Of a DNA stretch of 33,849 bases, positions 1 through 8,226 are shown one piece after another. How positions within the stretch are numbered: position 1 is the stretch's first letter; the number at the start of each line of letters is the position of its first letter. Both the position numbers and the translations under genes were made by a program. Source of the stretch: an uncultured Alistipes sp. (GTDB lineage: Bacteria > Bacteroidota > Bacteroidia > Bacteroidales > Rikenellaceae); assembly GCA_958449275.1 (NCBI GenBank), contig CAUDHE010000018.1:1-33849 (forward strand), written 5' to 3'. A model generated the notes under the pieces. It made no database searches. It saw nothing but the letters and a program-made list of their open reading frames with translations, and was not told where the DNA came from.

Positions 1-759
1 TTTTGCCCGCGGATTCCCTTCGAGCATTTTCATGTGCCGCTCTGTCACGGCACGGTCGCCGCGCACGGCGGGACCTGTCTGTACCCGACGCGGATGTTCG
101 GCGTCGGCGGCTTTGCGCGCAGTCTCGATTATGAGCGGACGCAACACGTCGAACGACAATCCCTCGTCTTCCGCCAGAATATCGGCTGCCATGCCGTAGA
201 GGGCGTTCACGAAGTTGCAGCCCAATACCCCCGTAAGGTGTATCGTGCGCCGCCGTTCGGACGACGCGTGCTCCACGCTGCGGCTCAGAAGTCGGGCGAA
301 ACGCTCGATGCGCCGCTCCGTGGCGGCGTCGGATCCCTCGATGAAGACAGGCACCTCCGAGAAATCTATAGCGCGCCCTGCGGTGAAGGTCTGAAAAGGA
401 TAGAATACTCCGTAACCGCCGCCCGCAGTCTCGGCGGCGGTGCGCAGGGCTTCGATCGCGACGCTGCCCGCCGTATGCAGGAGCGTCGATCCCTCGCGGC
501 GGCGCAATGCGGCGGCGACATCGCTCACGGCGCGGTCGCTCACGGCTATGACGTATATGTCGGCGTCGGCCGCTCGACCGAGATCGTCGGTCCATGCGCA
601 GCCCGTGGCAGCCGCTATGTGAGCGGCCCGCGCCGCATTGCGCGCCGCGACCTGCACGAGTTCCGTCCGCTTGCACCCCGCGACGGCCGATGCCACCGCT
701 TCGGCCACATTGCCGCTTCCCGCGATCACGACGCGGATAATATCGTCATTTTCGGTCAT
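1..759 (-). CDS. Rossmann-like, DUF2520-domain protein (partial, 3' end off the window)
   Basis: The frame is open for 253 codons and continues past the left edge, so the C-terminus is missing. The N-terminus reads MTENDDIIRVVIAGSGNVAE: a beta strand followed by a glycine-rich GxGNVA dinucleotide-binding turn, as in F420/NADP-dependent oxidoreductase-like Rossmann folds. The second half contains HLTGVLGCNFVNALYGMAAD, typical of the DUF2520 helical domain that follows this Rossmann fold in Bacteroidota. The family resembles pyrroline-5-carboxylate reductase and 6-phosphogluconate dehydrogenase in architecture, but its substrate is not known and I do not assign one. The ATG overlaps the end of the upstream membrane-protein gene by 14 bp, suggesting translational coupling in the queD-polA-yihY unit. 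The start is taken at the first Met before the Rossmann strand. Confidence 0.85.
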   Translation of the reverse strand, partial: MTENDDIIRVVIAGSGNVAEAVASAVAGCKRTELVQVAARNAARAAHIAAATGCAWTDDLGRAADADIYVIAVSDRAVSDVAAALRRREGSTLLHTAGSVAIEALRTAAETAGGGYGVFYPFQTFTAGRAIDFSEVPVFIEGSDAATERRIERFARLLSRSVEHASSERRRTIHLTGVLGCNFVNALYGMAADILAEDEGLSFDVLRPLIIETARKAADAEHPRRVQTGPAVRGDRAVTERHMKMLEGNPRAK

Positions 760-2065
760 TGTCTATGAGATCGGTTATTTTCACGTTGTCGGGACTGCGC
801 CGCACCTGCTCTTTCAGACGCTCCACTATGTCGGCACAGCCGTAAAGGTCGCATTTTCGGTACAGATCGGCCGTGTCCCGTCCCGAACCGCGGCAATCTA
901 CCGCTTCGAGTATGTCGTATACCCGCAGCGTCGATATGTCGCGTGCGGGAGCGTATTCGGGCTCGAATTCCTTGCCGTCGCGGCGTATCTCGTTGAGCAT
1001 GCCGGCGTCCGCCAAAGTGAAGAGTATGTTGCTTAGAATTCGCGACGGCAGCTCCAGTTCCTCGCGGATCTCGGCGAGCGGAATCGCGCCGCGTCCGTCG
1101 CGGAATGCGCGCACCGCGAGAGTCATGACGGCCACCATCAGTTTGCGGCGGCAGTCGTAGTCGGCCAGCAGCGATTCGCGCTCCTCGTCGAACCGCTTGC
1201 GGTTCTGATAGGCGAACGACAGCTCGCCGCCGAAAAGGAGTATCTGCCACGAAATCTGCATCCACAGCAGGAACAGCGGCAGTGCGGCGAAACTTCCGTA
1301 GATGGCGTTGTAGGAGGTCATCCACTTTTGCAGATGGACGTAGCCCCACTGGAACAGCAGAAATCCCGTGCCTGCCACGATGCCCGCCATGAGGGCCGAG
1401 ACGAAGCGGACCTTGGTGTTGGGAATTACCACGTAGATGAACGTGAACATGAGCCATACCACGATCATCGACACCGCTTTCGATGCTGCTGTGAGCAGCA
1501 CGGAACCCTCCACGCCCAGCATCTGACGGGCGTAGGAACCTATCGACGTGGCGGCGACCCATAGAAGAGGCGCCACTACCACCACGGCTATGTAGTCGCT
1601 GTATTTGCGGGCCGCGCTGCGGGTACTTTTCACCTCCCATATGTTATTGAAGGCGTCCTCTATCGATCCGAACACGCGTATTACGGCCCAGAACAGCGTT
1701 ATGAGGCTGAACAGAGCGACCCAGCCGCCCTGTGTGCGGGCCAGCGCCTTTTGCGCGAACGCCACCACGTAGTCGATCACCTCGGGGATTTGCGGCACCA
1801 CGGAGTACAGATTGTCGACCAGAGCGTCGGCGAGTCCGAATCCCTTCACCACGGCGAATGCCAGCGCGGCTATGGGCACCAACGATATGAGCGTGTAGAA
1901 TGTAAGTGCGGCGGTGCGCACCATTGTGCCGTGGGCGGCGAGTCCCTGCACGGTGTAGAAAAGCAGTTTGTATTGGTTCACGGTCCAGCGCACGACGGAG
2001 TTGTCGTACTCCTTCCTGCGGAACACGGTATCGGTGAAAAACGTCGTTATATCCTTTATCTTCAT
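746..2065 (-). CDS. YihY/BrkB family multi-spanning inner-membrane protein
   Basis: A 439-residue protein with about six hydrophobic segments in its first 300 residues, including the conserved AALTFYTLISLVPIAALAFA near residue 70, matching the YihY/BrkB family once misnamed ribonuclease BN. Residues after about 310 form a soluble, charged domain (LPSRILSNILFTLADAGML) that looks like a winged-helix, a common C-terminal addition in Bacteroidota members. The frame is open back to 2191, two bases past the polA stop, but the extra 42 residues are Pro/Arg-rich and unlike the family, so I start at MKIKDITTFF. It lies 127 bp after polA and overlaps the next gene by 14 bp. Function of the family is unsettled; transporter-like or envelope roles have been proposed. 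Confidence 0.88.
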   Translation of the reverse strand: MKIKDITTFFTDTVFRRKEYDNSVVRWTVNQYKLLFYTVQGLAAHGTMVRTAALTFYTLISLVPIAALAFAVVKGFGLADALVDNLYSVVPQIPEVIDYVVAFAQKALARTQGGWVALFSLITLFWAVIRVFGSIEDAFNNIWEVKSTRSAARKYSDYIAVVVVAPLLWVAATSIGSYARQMLGVEGSVLLTAASKAVSMIVVWLMFTFIYVVIPNTKVRFVSALMAGIVAGTGFLLFQWGYVHLQKWMTSYNAIYGSFAALPLFLLWMQISWQILLFGGELSFAYQNRKRFDEERESLLADYDCRRKLMVAVMTLAVRAFRDGRGAIPLAEIREELELPSRILSNILFTLADAGMLNEIRRDGKEFEPEYAPARDISTLRVYDILEAVDCRGSGRDTADLYRKCDLYGCADIVERLKEQVRRSPDNVKITDLIDNDRK

Positions 2066-2192
2066 TTGCAACAATGGTAACGGTATGGCGAAGTTGGCGA
2101 AAATCGGCCGAAAAACCTCGCCCGATCCGCACGGCACGGCGCAGTCCGCCAAAACTGTGCCGTCTCCCGCGATGCCTCGATCGCGCGGCATT

Positions 2193-5066
2193 CTAATGCG
2201 CCTGCAACCAGTTCTCGCCCTCGCCCGCGTCGGAGATCAGAGGCACGCGCAGCGAGGCCGCACCCTCCATCGCCTCGCGCACGATAGTCACTACGCGGTC
2301 GCGCTCCGAGCGGAGCATGTCGACTATCACTTCGTCGTGCACTTGCAGGATCATGCGCGAGCGGATGCCCTCCTCGCGGAAACGGCGGTCGATCTCTATC
2401 ATTGCCAACTTCATTATGTCGGCCGCGCTGCCCTGAATGGGAGCATTGATGGCGTTGCGTTCTGCCACGCCGCGCGCCACGGCATTGCGCGAATCGATGT
2501 CGCGCAATATGCGGCGACGTCCGAATACGGTGGTGACGAAGCCCGTCTCGCGTGCTGCCGCGATCGCGCCGTCCATATACTCTTTCACTTTGGGATAGGA
2601 TGCGAAATAGCCGTCGATAAGCTCCTTTGCCTCCTTGCGCGGGATGTCGAGACGCTGGCTGAGTCCGAATGCCGAGATGCCGTATATTATGCCGAAATTG
2701 GCCGTTTTGGCCTTGCGGCGTTCGTCGGACGTCACCTCGTCGATCCGCTTGTGAAAAAGCTTGGCGGCCGTGGCGGCATGTACGTCCTCGTCGTTGAGAA
2801 AAGCTCCGATCAGCGACTCGTCGCTGCTCAAATGGGCCATCAGGCGCAGCTCCACCTGACTGTAGTCGGCCGAAAGCAGCAGATGCTCCCCGTCGGAAGG
2901 CACGAACGCCTCGCGTATGCGGCGGCCCATGTCGTCGCGTACGGGGATGTTCTGCAGGTTGGGGTTGGTGGACGAGAGACGTCCCGTGGCCGTCACCGCC
3001 TGGTTGAACGATGTGTGTATGCGTCCCGTCGTGCGGTTGACGAGCTGCGGCAAAGCCTCTACGTATGTCGACAGCAGCTTCTTCACGCCGCGGTATTGCA
3101 GTATCAGATCGACTATGCGGTGTTTGCCCGCGAAGCCCTGCAAATACTCCTCGTCGGTGCTGAACTGGCGCGTTTTGGTCATCTTGGGTTTCTCGGCTAT
3201 GCGCATCTTGGCGAAAAGCACCTCGCCCAACTGACGTGCCGAATTGATGTTAAGCGTCGGCTCACCCGCCTCGGCGCGTACTTCGCGCTCCAGCTCGGCC
3301 AGCAGAGCATTCAGCTCCACGGCATAGGCGTCCAGCAGCGAGCTGTCGACCTTCACGCCCGCCGTCTCCATGCGCGCCAGGACGTCGATCATCGGCTCCT
3401 CCACCCGCGAGTACAGCTCCGCGAGCCCTGCCTCCTCCAGCTCGTGCCACAGGATGTGCTTGAGTTGCAGAGTTATGTCGGCATCCTCGGCGGCGTACTC
3501 CTTCACGCTGTGCAGATTGACCTGATCCATCGTGAGTTGCCGCGCGCCGCGTCCGATGAGCGTTTCGATGCGGATGGGCGAGTAGTCCAAATAGCGTTCG
3601 GCCAAATAGTTCATGTTGTGCCGCGCCTCGGGGTCGAGCAGATAGTGCACGATCATGGTGTCGATCTTGCGGCCGCGCACTTCGATGCCCGCACGCGACA
3701 ACACCATGATGTCGAACTTCATGTTCTGCGCCACCTTGGTTATCTCTTCGTTTTCGAACAGCGGGCGGATCAGTGCGACGAATTCCTCGGTGTTGTCGGG
3801 CGTGAACGACACGTACCATGCCTCGTGCGGCCGTACGGCCAGCGACAGACCTACCATGCGGTCGTTGAATATGTCGAATCCCGTGGTCTCGGTGTCGAAA
3901 CATATCTCTTTTTCGCCCGACAATTCGTCGATGAGCTTCGACAATTCGTCGGACTCGGTCACCAATCGATAGTCGTGAGGCGTGGTCGCTGCCGTGGCGA
4001 GGGGTTGCGTATCTTCGGCTTCGACCGTCGCGTCCGCCGTGCGCTCCGTCGGGACGACAGCCGGAATCTCTGCGGGGGCGGCGAACAGATCGCCCTGACC
4101 CGCAAGCGAGTTGCGTTTGGCCGCCTCCGATTTCGCACGGGCCATTTCGGCCAATTGGCGTTGAGGATCCTGCCGCGGAGCGTCGGACGGCTCCTCGACG
4201 GGTGCCATATTATGAACGTCGCGCAGGAACGATGTGAAATCGAGTTCGGCGTAGAGAGCCTTCAGGTCGTCGATGTTGGGTTCGCATACGGTCAGATCGT
4301 CGGGCCGAAACTCCACGGGCACGTCGGTGCGTATGGTGGTCAGATCCTTGGCCAACCGCAGGCGGTCGCCCCACGCGGCGATTTTCTCCCCCTGCTTGCC
4401 CTTTATCTTGTCGACATTGTCGAGTATGTTCTCCACGGCGCCCCATTCGGCCACCAGCTTGCAGGCTCCCTTCTCGCCTATGCCCGGCACGCCGGGGATG
4501 TTGTCCGACGCATCGCCCCACAACGCCAGAATATCGCGCACCAGAACGGGATCGTTTATGCCGTATTTGGCGCACACGGCGGCCGTGTCGATTATCTCGA
4601 TGCCGTCGCCCTTCTGTTTGTAGATGTGTCGGAGCGGTCCCACCAGCTGTCCGTAATCCTTGTCGGGCGTCACCATGTAGACCTCGCAGCCCGCCTCCGA
4701 GGCGCGATGGGCCAGCGTGCCGATCACGTCGTCGGCCTCGTAGCCCTCGACTTCGAACACGGGGATGCGCATGGCGTCGAGCAGACGACGGAGGTAGGGC
4801 ACCGACGCTATGATATCTTCGGGCGTGGCGGGACGGTTGGCCTTGTAGTCGGCGAAAAGCTCGTTGCGGAACGATCCGCCTTTGGGGTCGAGCGCGACGC
4901 CGAGCATATCGGGCGATTCGCGCTTTATGATATCGCGCAGAAATTTGGTGAATCCGAACAGGATCGAGGTATTCATGCCGAAGCGGTTGCGCATCGGACG
5001 CCCCATGAAAGCATAGTAGTATTTGAAAACGAGCGCGTAGGCGTCGATCAGAAAGAGTCGTTTCAT
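2193..5066 (-). CDS. polA: DNA polymerase I
   Basis: A 957-residue, full-length Pol I that fills gaps in repair and removes Okazaki primers. The N-terminal 5'-nuclease domain (about 1-270) shows EGYEADDVIGTLA and GDASDNIPGVPGIGEKGA, the latter being the helix-hairpin-helix. The 3'-5' exonuclease (about 360-550) keeps its acidic residues: FDTETTG (Exo I), AQNMKFD (Exo II) and YAAEDAD (Exo III), so proofreading should be active, unlike in Taq polymerase. The polymerase domain has motif A LLSADYSQVELRL, motif B KAKTANFGIIYG and motif C QVHDEVIVD. Residues about 290-350 form a low-complexity Ala/Glu/Pro linker. It is 123 bp behind queD with no terminator in between. Confidence 0.98.
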   Translation of the reverse strand: MKRLFLIDAYALVFKYYYAFMGRPMRNRFGMNTSILFGFTKFLRDIIKRESPDMLGVALDPKGGSFRNELFADYKANRPATPEDIIASVPYLRRLLDAMRIPVFEVEGYEADDVIGTLAHRASEAGCEVYMVTPDKDYGQLVGPLRHIYKQKGDGIEIIDTAAVCAKYGINDPVLVRDILALWGDASDNIPGVPGIGEKGACKLVAEWGAVENILDNVDKIKGKQGEKIAAWGDRLRLAKDLTTIRTDVPVEFRPDDLTVCEPNIDDLKALYAELDFTSFLRDVHNMAPVEEPSDAPRQDPQRQLAEMARAKSEAAKRNSLAGQGDLFAAPAEIPAVVPTERTADATVEAEDTQPLATAATTPHDYRLVTESDELSKLIDELSGEKEICFDTETTGFDIFNDRMVGLSLAVRPHEAWYVSFTPDNTEEFVALIRPLFENEEITKVAQNMKFDIMVLSRAGIEVRGRKIDTMIVHYLLDPEARHNMNYLAERYLDYSPIRIETLIGRGARQLTMDQVNLHSVKEYAAEDADITLQLKHILWHELEEAGLAELYSRVEEPMIDVLARMETAGVKVDSSLLDAYAVELNALLAELEREVRAEAGEPTLNINSARQLGEVLFAKMRIAEKPKMTKTRQFSTDEEYLQGFAGKHRIVDLILQYRGVKKLLSTYVEALPQLVNRTTGRIHTSFNQAVTATGRLSSTNPNLQNIPVRDDMGRRIREAFVPSDGEHLLLSADYSQVELRLMAHLSSDESLIGAFLNDEDVHAATAAKLFHKRIDEVTSDERRKAKTANFGIIYGISAFGLSQRLDIPRKEAKELIDGYFASYPKVKEYMDGAIAAARETGFVTTVFGRRRILRDIDSRNAVARGVAERNAINAPIQGSAADIMKLAMIEIDRRFREEGIRSRMILQVHDEVIVDMLRSERDRVVTIVREAMEGAASLRVPLISDAGEGENWLQAH

Positions 5067-5189
5067 ATTCGGTGCGGGGTTTGTTTGCTTAAAAAGTCTT
5101 TTCGGGCCGTAATATAGTCGGGCATCGCTATCCTCGGCGGCTGCGGCTATGGGCCGGCGGAGCGATACGTGTCGGATCGTAACCGTGTG

Positions 5190-5642
5190 TCAGAAATTGT
5201 CTTCGGCGAACCATTCGGCGAACGACGAGGCCGTCTCGTGCAGACGCAGCGAGTAGAGTTCCACTTCGTCGGGCAGAGCCTCCAGAAGCCGTTCGGCGAA
5301 GTCGGCCAGCATGTTCTCGCAGGTGGGTTGGTAGTCGACCGTGACGATATTGGAGTAGCGGTCGGCCAGCATGTCGCGCAGTTGCAGGCCCTGCTCCGAA
5401 CGACGCACCACGAACGCGTGGTCGAACCGAGAGACGATCTGTTCGTTGACGATCCTTTTCAGCAGACCGAAATCCATCACCATTCCCTGCTTGGGATCGT
5501 AAGGGTCGGACGACGGTTCGCCTTTGATCGTAACGAACAGGCGGTAGGAGTGACCGTGTATTTCGCGGCATGCGCCGTCGTAACCTTCGAGCGAATGCGC
5601 CGCTTCGAACGAGAACTCTTTTGTAAGTCGGATCGTTGCCAT
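5190..5642 (-). CDS. queD: 6-carboxytetrahydropterin synthase (QueD / PTPS family)
   Basis: A 150-residue 6-pyruvoyl-tetrahydropterin synthase family protein. QueD makes 6-carboxy-5,6,7,8-tetrahydropterin from dihydroneopterin triphosphate, the first committed step to queuosine in tRNA. Visible signatures are FEAAHSLEG (first zinc histidine), CREIHGHSYRL (catalytic Cys plus two zinc histidines), MVMDFGLLK, FDHAFV, PTCENMLADF and LHETASSFAEW near the C-terminus. Length is slightly above the E. coli enzyme (about 120), normal for Bacteroidota. The start is MATIRLTKEF; a second ATG two codons upstream (5648) would add only Met-Ile. A strong terminator lies upstream at 5766-5797, so queD is probably the first gene of the queD-polA-yihY-DUF2520 unit. 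Confidence 0.95.
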   Translation of the reverse strand: MATIRLTKEFSFEAAHSLEGYDGACREIHGHSYRLFVTIKGEPSSDPYDPKQGMVMDFGLLKRIVNEQIVSRFDHAFVVRRSEQGLQLRDMLADRYSNIVTVDYQPTCENMLADFAERLLEALPDEVELYSLRLHETASSFAEWFAEDNF

Positions 5643-5765
5643 AATCATCGGGTTCGGCACTTTAGGGCCGTTGCGCAAAGTTAGTGTTTTTTTTCGGGCG
5701 CGCTCCATGACGCGAAAAAAAACGGCGGTTCGGCATCGTTCCGCGATGCGGGCGGTTCGGCCGAT

Positions 5766-5797
5766 AAAAAAAGGCCGCCCCGCGGGACGGCCTTTTT
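5766..5797 (-). terminator. Rho-independent terminator behind pepO
   Basis: On the minus strand a GC-rich stem (GGCCG...CGGCC with a CCCGCGGG centre) is followed by seven Ts. It lies just past the pepO stop codon. The plus-strand reading also has a run of five Ts, so it may act in both directions. Confidence 0.9.
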
Positions 5798-5812
5798 GCG
5801 CAGGCAAATGCC

Positions 5813-7843
5813 TTACCATATTATTATGCGCTCGCTCTCGGGCCGGAACATGGCTCCGTCCTCGATGGCGAATGCTTTGAAAAAGCTGTCGAGGTTGCGC
5901 AGAGTGACGTTTACGCGGTTCTTGCCCAGCGAGTGAACGTCGACCTTGGTGAGGCGCGCCACCTCCTCGTCGCGGATGTTCTGGCCCCACAGCGTGGCGT
6001 AGGCCAGATAGAAACGTTGGTCGGCGCTGAAGCCGTCCATGGCTTCGGGCTCGTTGCCCGCGAACGAGTTGTGCAGTGCAGTGTAAGCCACGCGCAGACC
6101 GCCCTGATCGGCTATGTTCTCGCCCAGCGACAGTTTGCCGTCGGCATAGACGGCTGCGCGGTCGGCCGTGGCGGGCAATACCTCCACGGCGTCGAACTGC
6201 TCCGCCAGCTTGTCGGTCTTGGCCTTGAACGCTGCGGCGTCCTCGTCAGTCCACCAGTTGTTCATGTTGCCGTCCTTGTCGAACTGACGGCCCTGGTCGT
6301 CGAATCCGTGGGTCATCTCGTGGCCGATAACCACTCCGATGGCGCCGTAGTTGACGGCGTCGTCGGCCGCCGAGTTATAGAACGGGGGCTGGAGAATGGC
6401 CGCGGGGAAACAGATCTCGTTGGTGGTGGGGTTGTAGTATGCGTTGACCGTCTGCGGGGTCATGAACCACTCGTCGCGGTCGACCTTCTTGCCCAACTTG
6501 GCCGCGTTGTCGCGGTTGTACCACTCGTTGGCGCGCTTCAGGTTCTCCCAGTACGATACCGAGGGGTCGATCTCCAACGACGAATAGTCCTTCCATTTGT
6601 CGGGATAGCCTATCTTCACGGTGAAAGCCGCCAGTTTCTCCTGCGCCTTGGCTTTGGTGGTGTCCGACATCCAATCGAGGGCGGCGATGTGTTCGCCGAG
6701 GGCCGTTTGCAGGTTCTTCACCAGTTCGGTCATGCGCTGCTTGTCGCTCTCGGGGAAATATTTGCCCACGTAAATCTCGCCCACGGCTTCGCCCAGCAGA
6801 CCGTTAGGCACGTTCATGGCGCGTTTCCAGCGAGGGCGCATCTCCTGCTGCCCCGACATCTTGCGGCCGAAGAAATCGAAGTAGGCGGCATATATGTCAT
6901 CACTGAGATAGGGTGCTGCGCTCGCCAGATAGTTGGCAGACAGATAATTGGCTATCGTTGCGGGAGATTCGCTCTTTACGAGGGCGTTCACCGCATCGAG
7001 CGTGGCGGGTTGACCGACGATGAGGGTCTCGAAATCGCCGATGCCCATGCCCTTGAAATAGGTGTCCCAGTCGATGGCGTCGTAACGTTTCACGAAGTCG
7101 GCGCGGCTCATGGGGTTGTAGTTCGAGGCTATGTCGCGCAGTTCGACGTTCGAGCGGAACGATTCGGCCATCTTGGTTTCGAAAGCCAGCACCGAAGCGG
7201 CCGCCTCGGCGGGATTCTCCATGCCGCAGAGAGTGAAGGCCTCGGTGAGCCATTTAACGTATCCCTCGCGCTTGTCGGCATTCTCGGCATCGAGGTAGTA
7301 ATCGCGGTTGCCCATGCCCAGACCCGACTGCTCGACATAGAGAGCGTTCATGTCGCTGTTCATCAGATCGGCGCCCACGCCTGTGCCGAACAGAGGATTG
7401 CCGGCATGCGTATGAAGATCGGCCAGCAGGGCCGAGAGGCTCTCCTTGCCCTCGGCGGCCTTGATGGCATCCAGATCGGCTTTCACGGGAGTCAAGGCCT
7501 CGGCATTCAGACGTATCGAGTCGAGTCCCATCGTATAGAGGTCGGCGATCTTCTGCTCGACGCTGCCCTTCTCGGCCTTCGTTTTGGTCATCTCGGCGAA
7601 GAGGTCGTTGATGCGCACTTCGTTGTTCTCGCGCAATACGTCGAACGTGCCGTAACGGGCGAACTCGGGTTTAAGCGGATTCTTTTTCTGCCATCCGCCC
7701 GTGGCGTATTGATAAAAGTCCTCGTTCGGCGCCGTCGTCTCGTCGAAATTCGAACGGTCGATGGCGGGCACCGAGGCTGTCTTGTTTTGATCGCATCCTG
7801 CCATAATCGCAATAGTGGATAAAAATAAAATCAGTCGTTTCAT
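5813..7843 (-). CDS. pepO: M13 family metallopeptidase, lipoprotein (PepO-like)
   Basis: A 676-residue neprilysin-like zinc endopeptidase. MKRLILFLSTIAIMAGC is a lipoprotein signal with Cys at about residue 17, so the enzyme should be membrane-anchored outside the cytoplasm, where M13 enzymes cut peptides of modest size. The M13 N-terminal domain (about 40-420) is followed by the catalytic domain with VIGHEMTHGFDDQGRQFD (HExxH near residue 508), NAYYNPTTNEICFPAAIL upstream of it, and ENIADQGGLRVAY carrying the third zinc ligand Glu. The C-terminus MFRPESERIIIW matches the usual end of Bacteroidota PepO. The frame is open upstream to 8473 but that part crosses the pgk terminator and is not protein-like, so the start is set at the signal peptide Met. 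It is probably a single-gene transcript. Confidence 0.95.
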   Translation of the reverse strand: MKRLILFLSTIAIMAGCDQNKTASVPAIDRSNFDETTAPNEDFYQYATGGWQKKNPLKPEFARYGTFDVLRENNEVRINDLFAEMTKTKAEKGSVEQKIADLYTMGLDSIRLNAEALTPVKADLDAIKAAEGKESLSALLADLHTHAGNPLFGTGVGADLMNSDMNALYVEQSGLGMGNRDYYLDAENADKREGYVKWLTEAFTLCGMENPAEAAASVLAFETKMAESFRSNVELRDIASNYNPMSRADFVKRYDAIDWDTYFKGMGIGDFETLIVGQPATLDAVNALVKSESPATIANYLSANYLASAAPYLSDDIYAAYFDFFGRKMSGQQEMRPRWKRAMNVPNGLLGEAVGEIYVGKYFPESDKQRMTELVKNLQTALGEHIAALDWMSDTTKAKAQEKLAAFTVKIGYPDKWKDYSSLEIDPSVSYWENLKRANEWYNRDNAAKLGKKVDRDEWFMTPQTVNAYYNPTTNEICFPAAILQPPFYNSAADDAVNYGAIGVVIGHEMTHGFDDQGRQFDKDGNMNNWWTDEDAAAFKAKTDKLAEQFDAVEVLPATADRAAVYADGKLSLGENIADQGGLRVAYTALHNSFAGNEPEAMDGFSADQRFYLAYATLWGQNIRDEEVARLTKVDVHSLGKNRVNVTLRNLDSFFKAFAIEDGAMFRPESERIIIW

Positions 7844-8072
7844 ATTCTTTTTTTTCGGTTTCCTGAATACATTCGTAAAATCGGGTTCGAGTCGTCGTCC
7901 CGACATTGCGGGGCAATGTCGGCTGCTCGCCGACACCCCGCGCGGCGGACTGCAACTCGCCTGAAGGCTCGTGCCGCCCTCCGCTGTCGGCGAACTGCCG
8001 ACCGAGCGCACCCGTTTACGAACGGATATTTTCGTTTTTAATTGTATTTTCGGGTCTCGCGGTTTCGGGGGC
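7844..8072. other. Gene-free gap upstream of pepO
   Basis: No credible ORF. It holds the pepO leader, an AT-rich stretch at 7820-7900, and a GC-rich block (7899-8010) made of two hairpins around a copy of the intergenic repeat described separately. I could not find a convincing TAnnTTTG promoter for pepO. Confidence 0.6.
7899..8010 (-). repeat. Intergenic structured repeat, copy A (diverged)
   Basis: GC-rich block bounded by two perfect hairpins: CCGACATTG/CAATGTCGG (arms 7900-7908 and 7914-7922) and GTCGGC/GCCGAC (7986-7991 and 7997-8002). Read on the minus strand the interior includes AGGCGAGTTGCAGTCCGC, resembling the core of the better copies at 19045 and 16810. Membership is tentative. 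Confidence 0.5.
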
Positions 8073-8103
8073 AAAAAAAGGGCCGAGTCTCTTTTCGGCC
8101 CTT
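8073..8103 (-). terminator. Rho-independent terminator behind pgk
   Basis: On the minus strand AGGGCCGA...TCGGCCCT closes an 8-bp stem followed by seven Ts. It is about 125 bp downstream of the pgk stop; a copy of the intergenic repeat sits between the two, so that copy would be transcribed in the pgk 3' UTR. Confidence 0.88.
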
Positions 8104-8141
8104 GGTTTCGCCGCCGAAGCGGGAGAGTTTTCATATTTTGG

Positions 8142-8214
8142 TTGCGGCTCTTTGGAGCCGCGCGAGCCGCAGCTTCGCTATCGCTTGCTCCGCAGCCTGC
8201 GACTCGCGACCACA
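8142..8214 (-). repeat. Intergenic structured repeat, copy B, in the pgk 3' UTR
   Basis: On the minus strand it reads CGCAGGCTGCGGAG, then GCGAAGCTGCGGCTCGCGCG, then a 7-bp hairpin GCGGCTC/GAGCCGC (plus-strand arms 8144-8150 and 8155-8161). The same layout occurs at 19045-19140: CGCAGGCTGCGGAG, GCGAGGTTGCGGCC, GCGCGG, and a terminal hairpin. It lies between the pgk stop codon and its terminator, in the sense direction. Confidence 0.7.
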
Positions 8215-8226
8215 AGCCCGAACTCG

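Noticed and set aside
1968..5117. A 1049-codon open frame on the plus strand, antisense to polA.
   Set aside because: It mirrors polA codon by codon; high-GC codon bias keeps the reverse frame open. The translation is His/Gln/Val/Arg-rich with no recognisable domain, and polA has every expected motif.
5933..7822. A 629-codon plus-strand frame antisense to pepO.
   Set aside because: Same reverse-frame effect; composition is biased and unlike a protein, while the minus strand has the complete M13 motifs.
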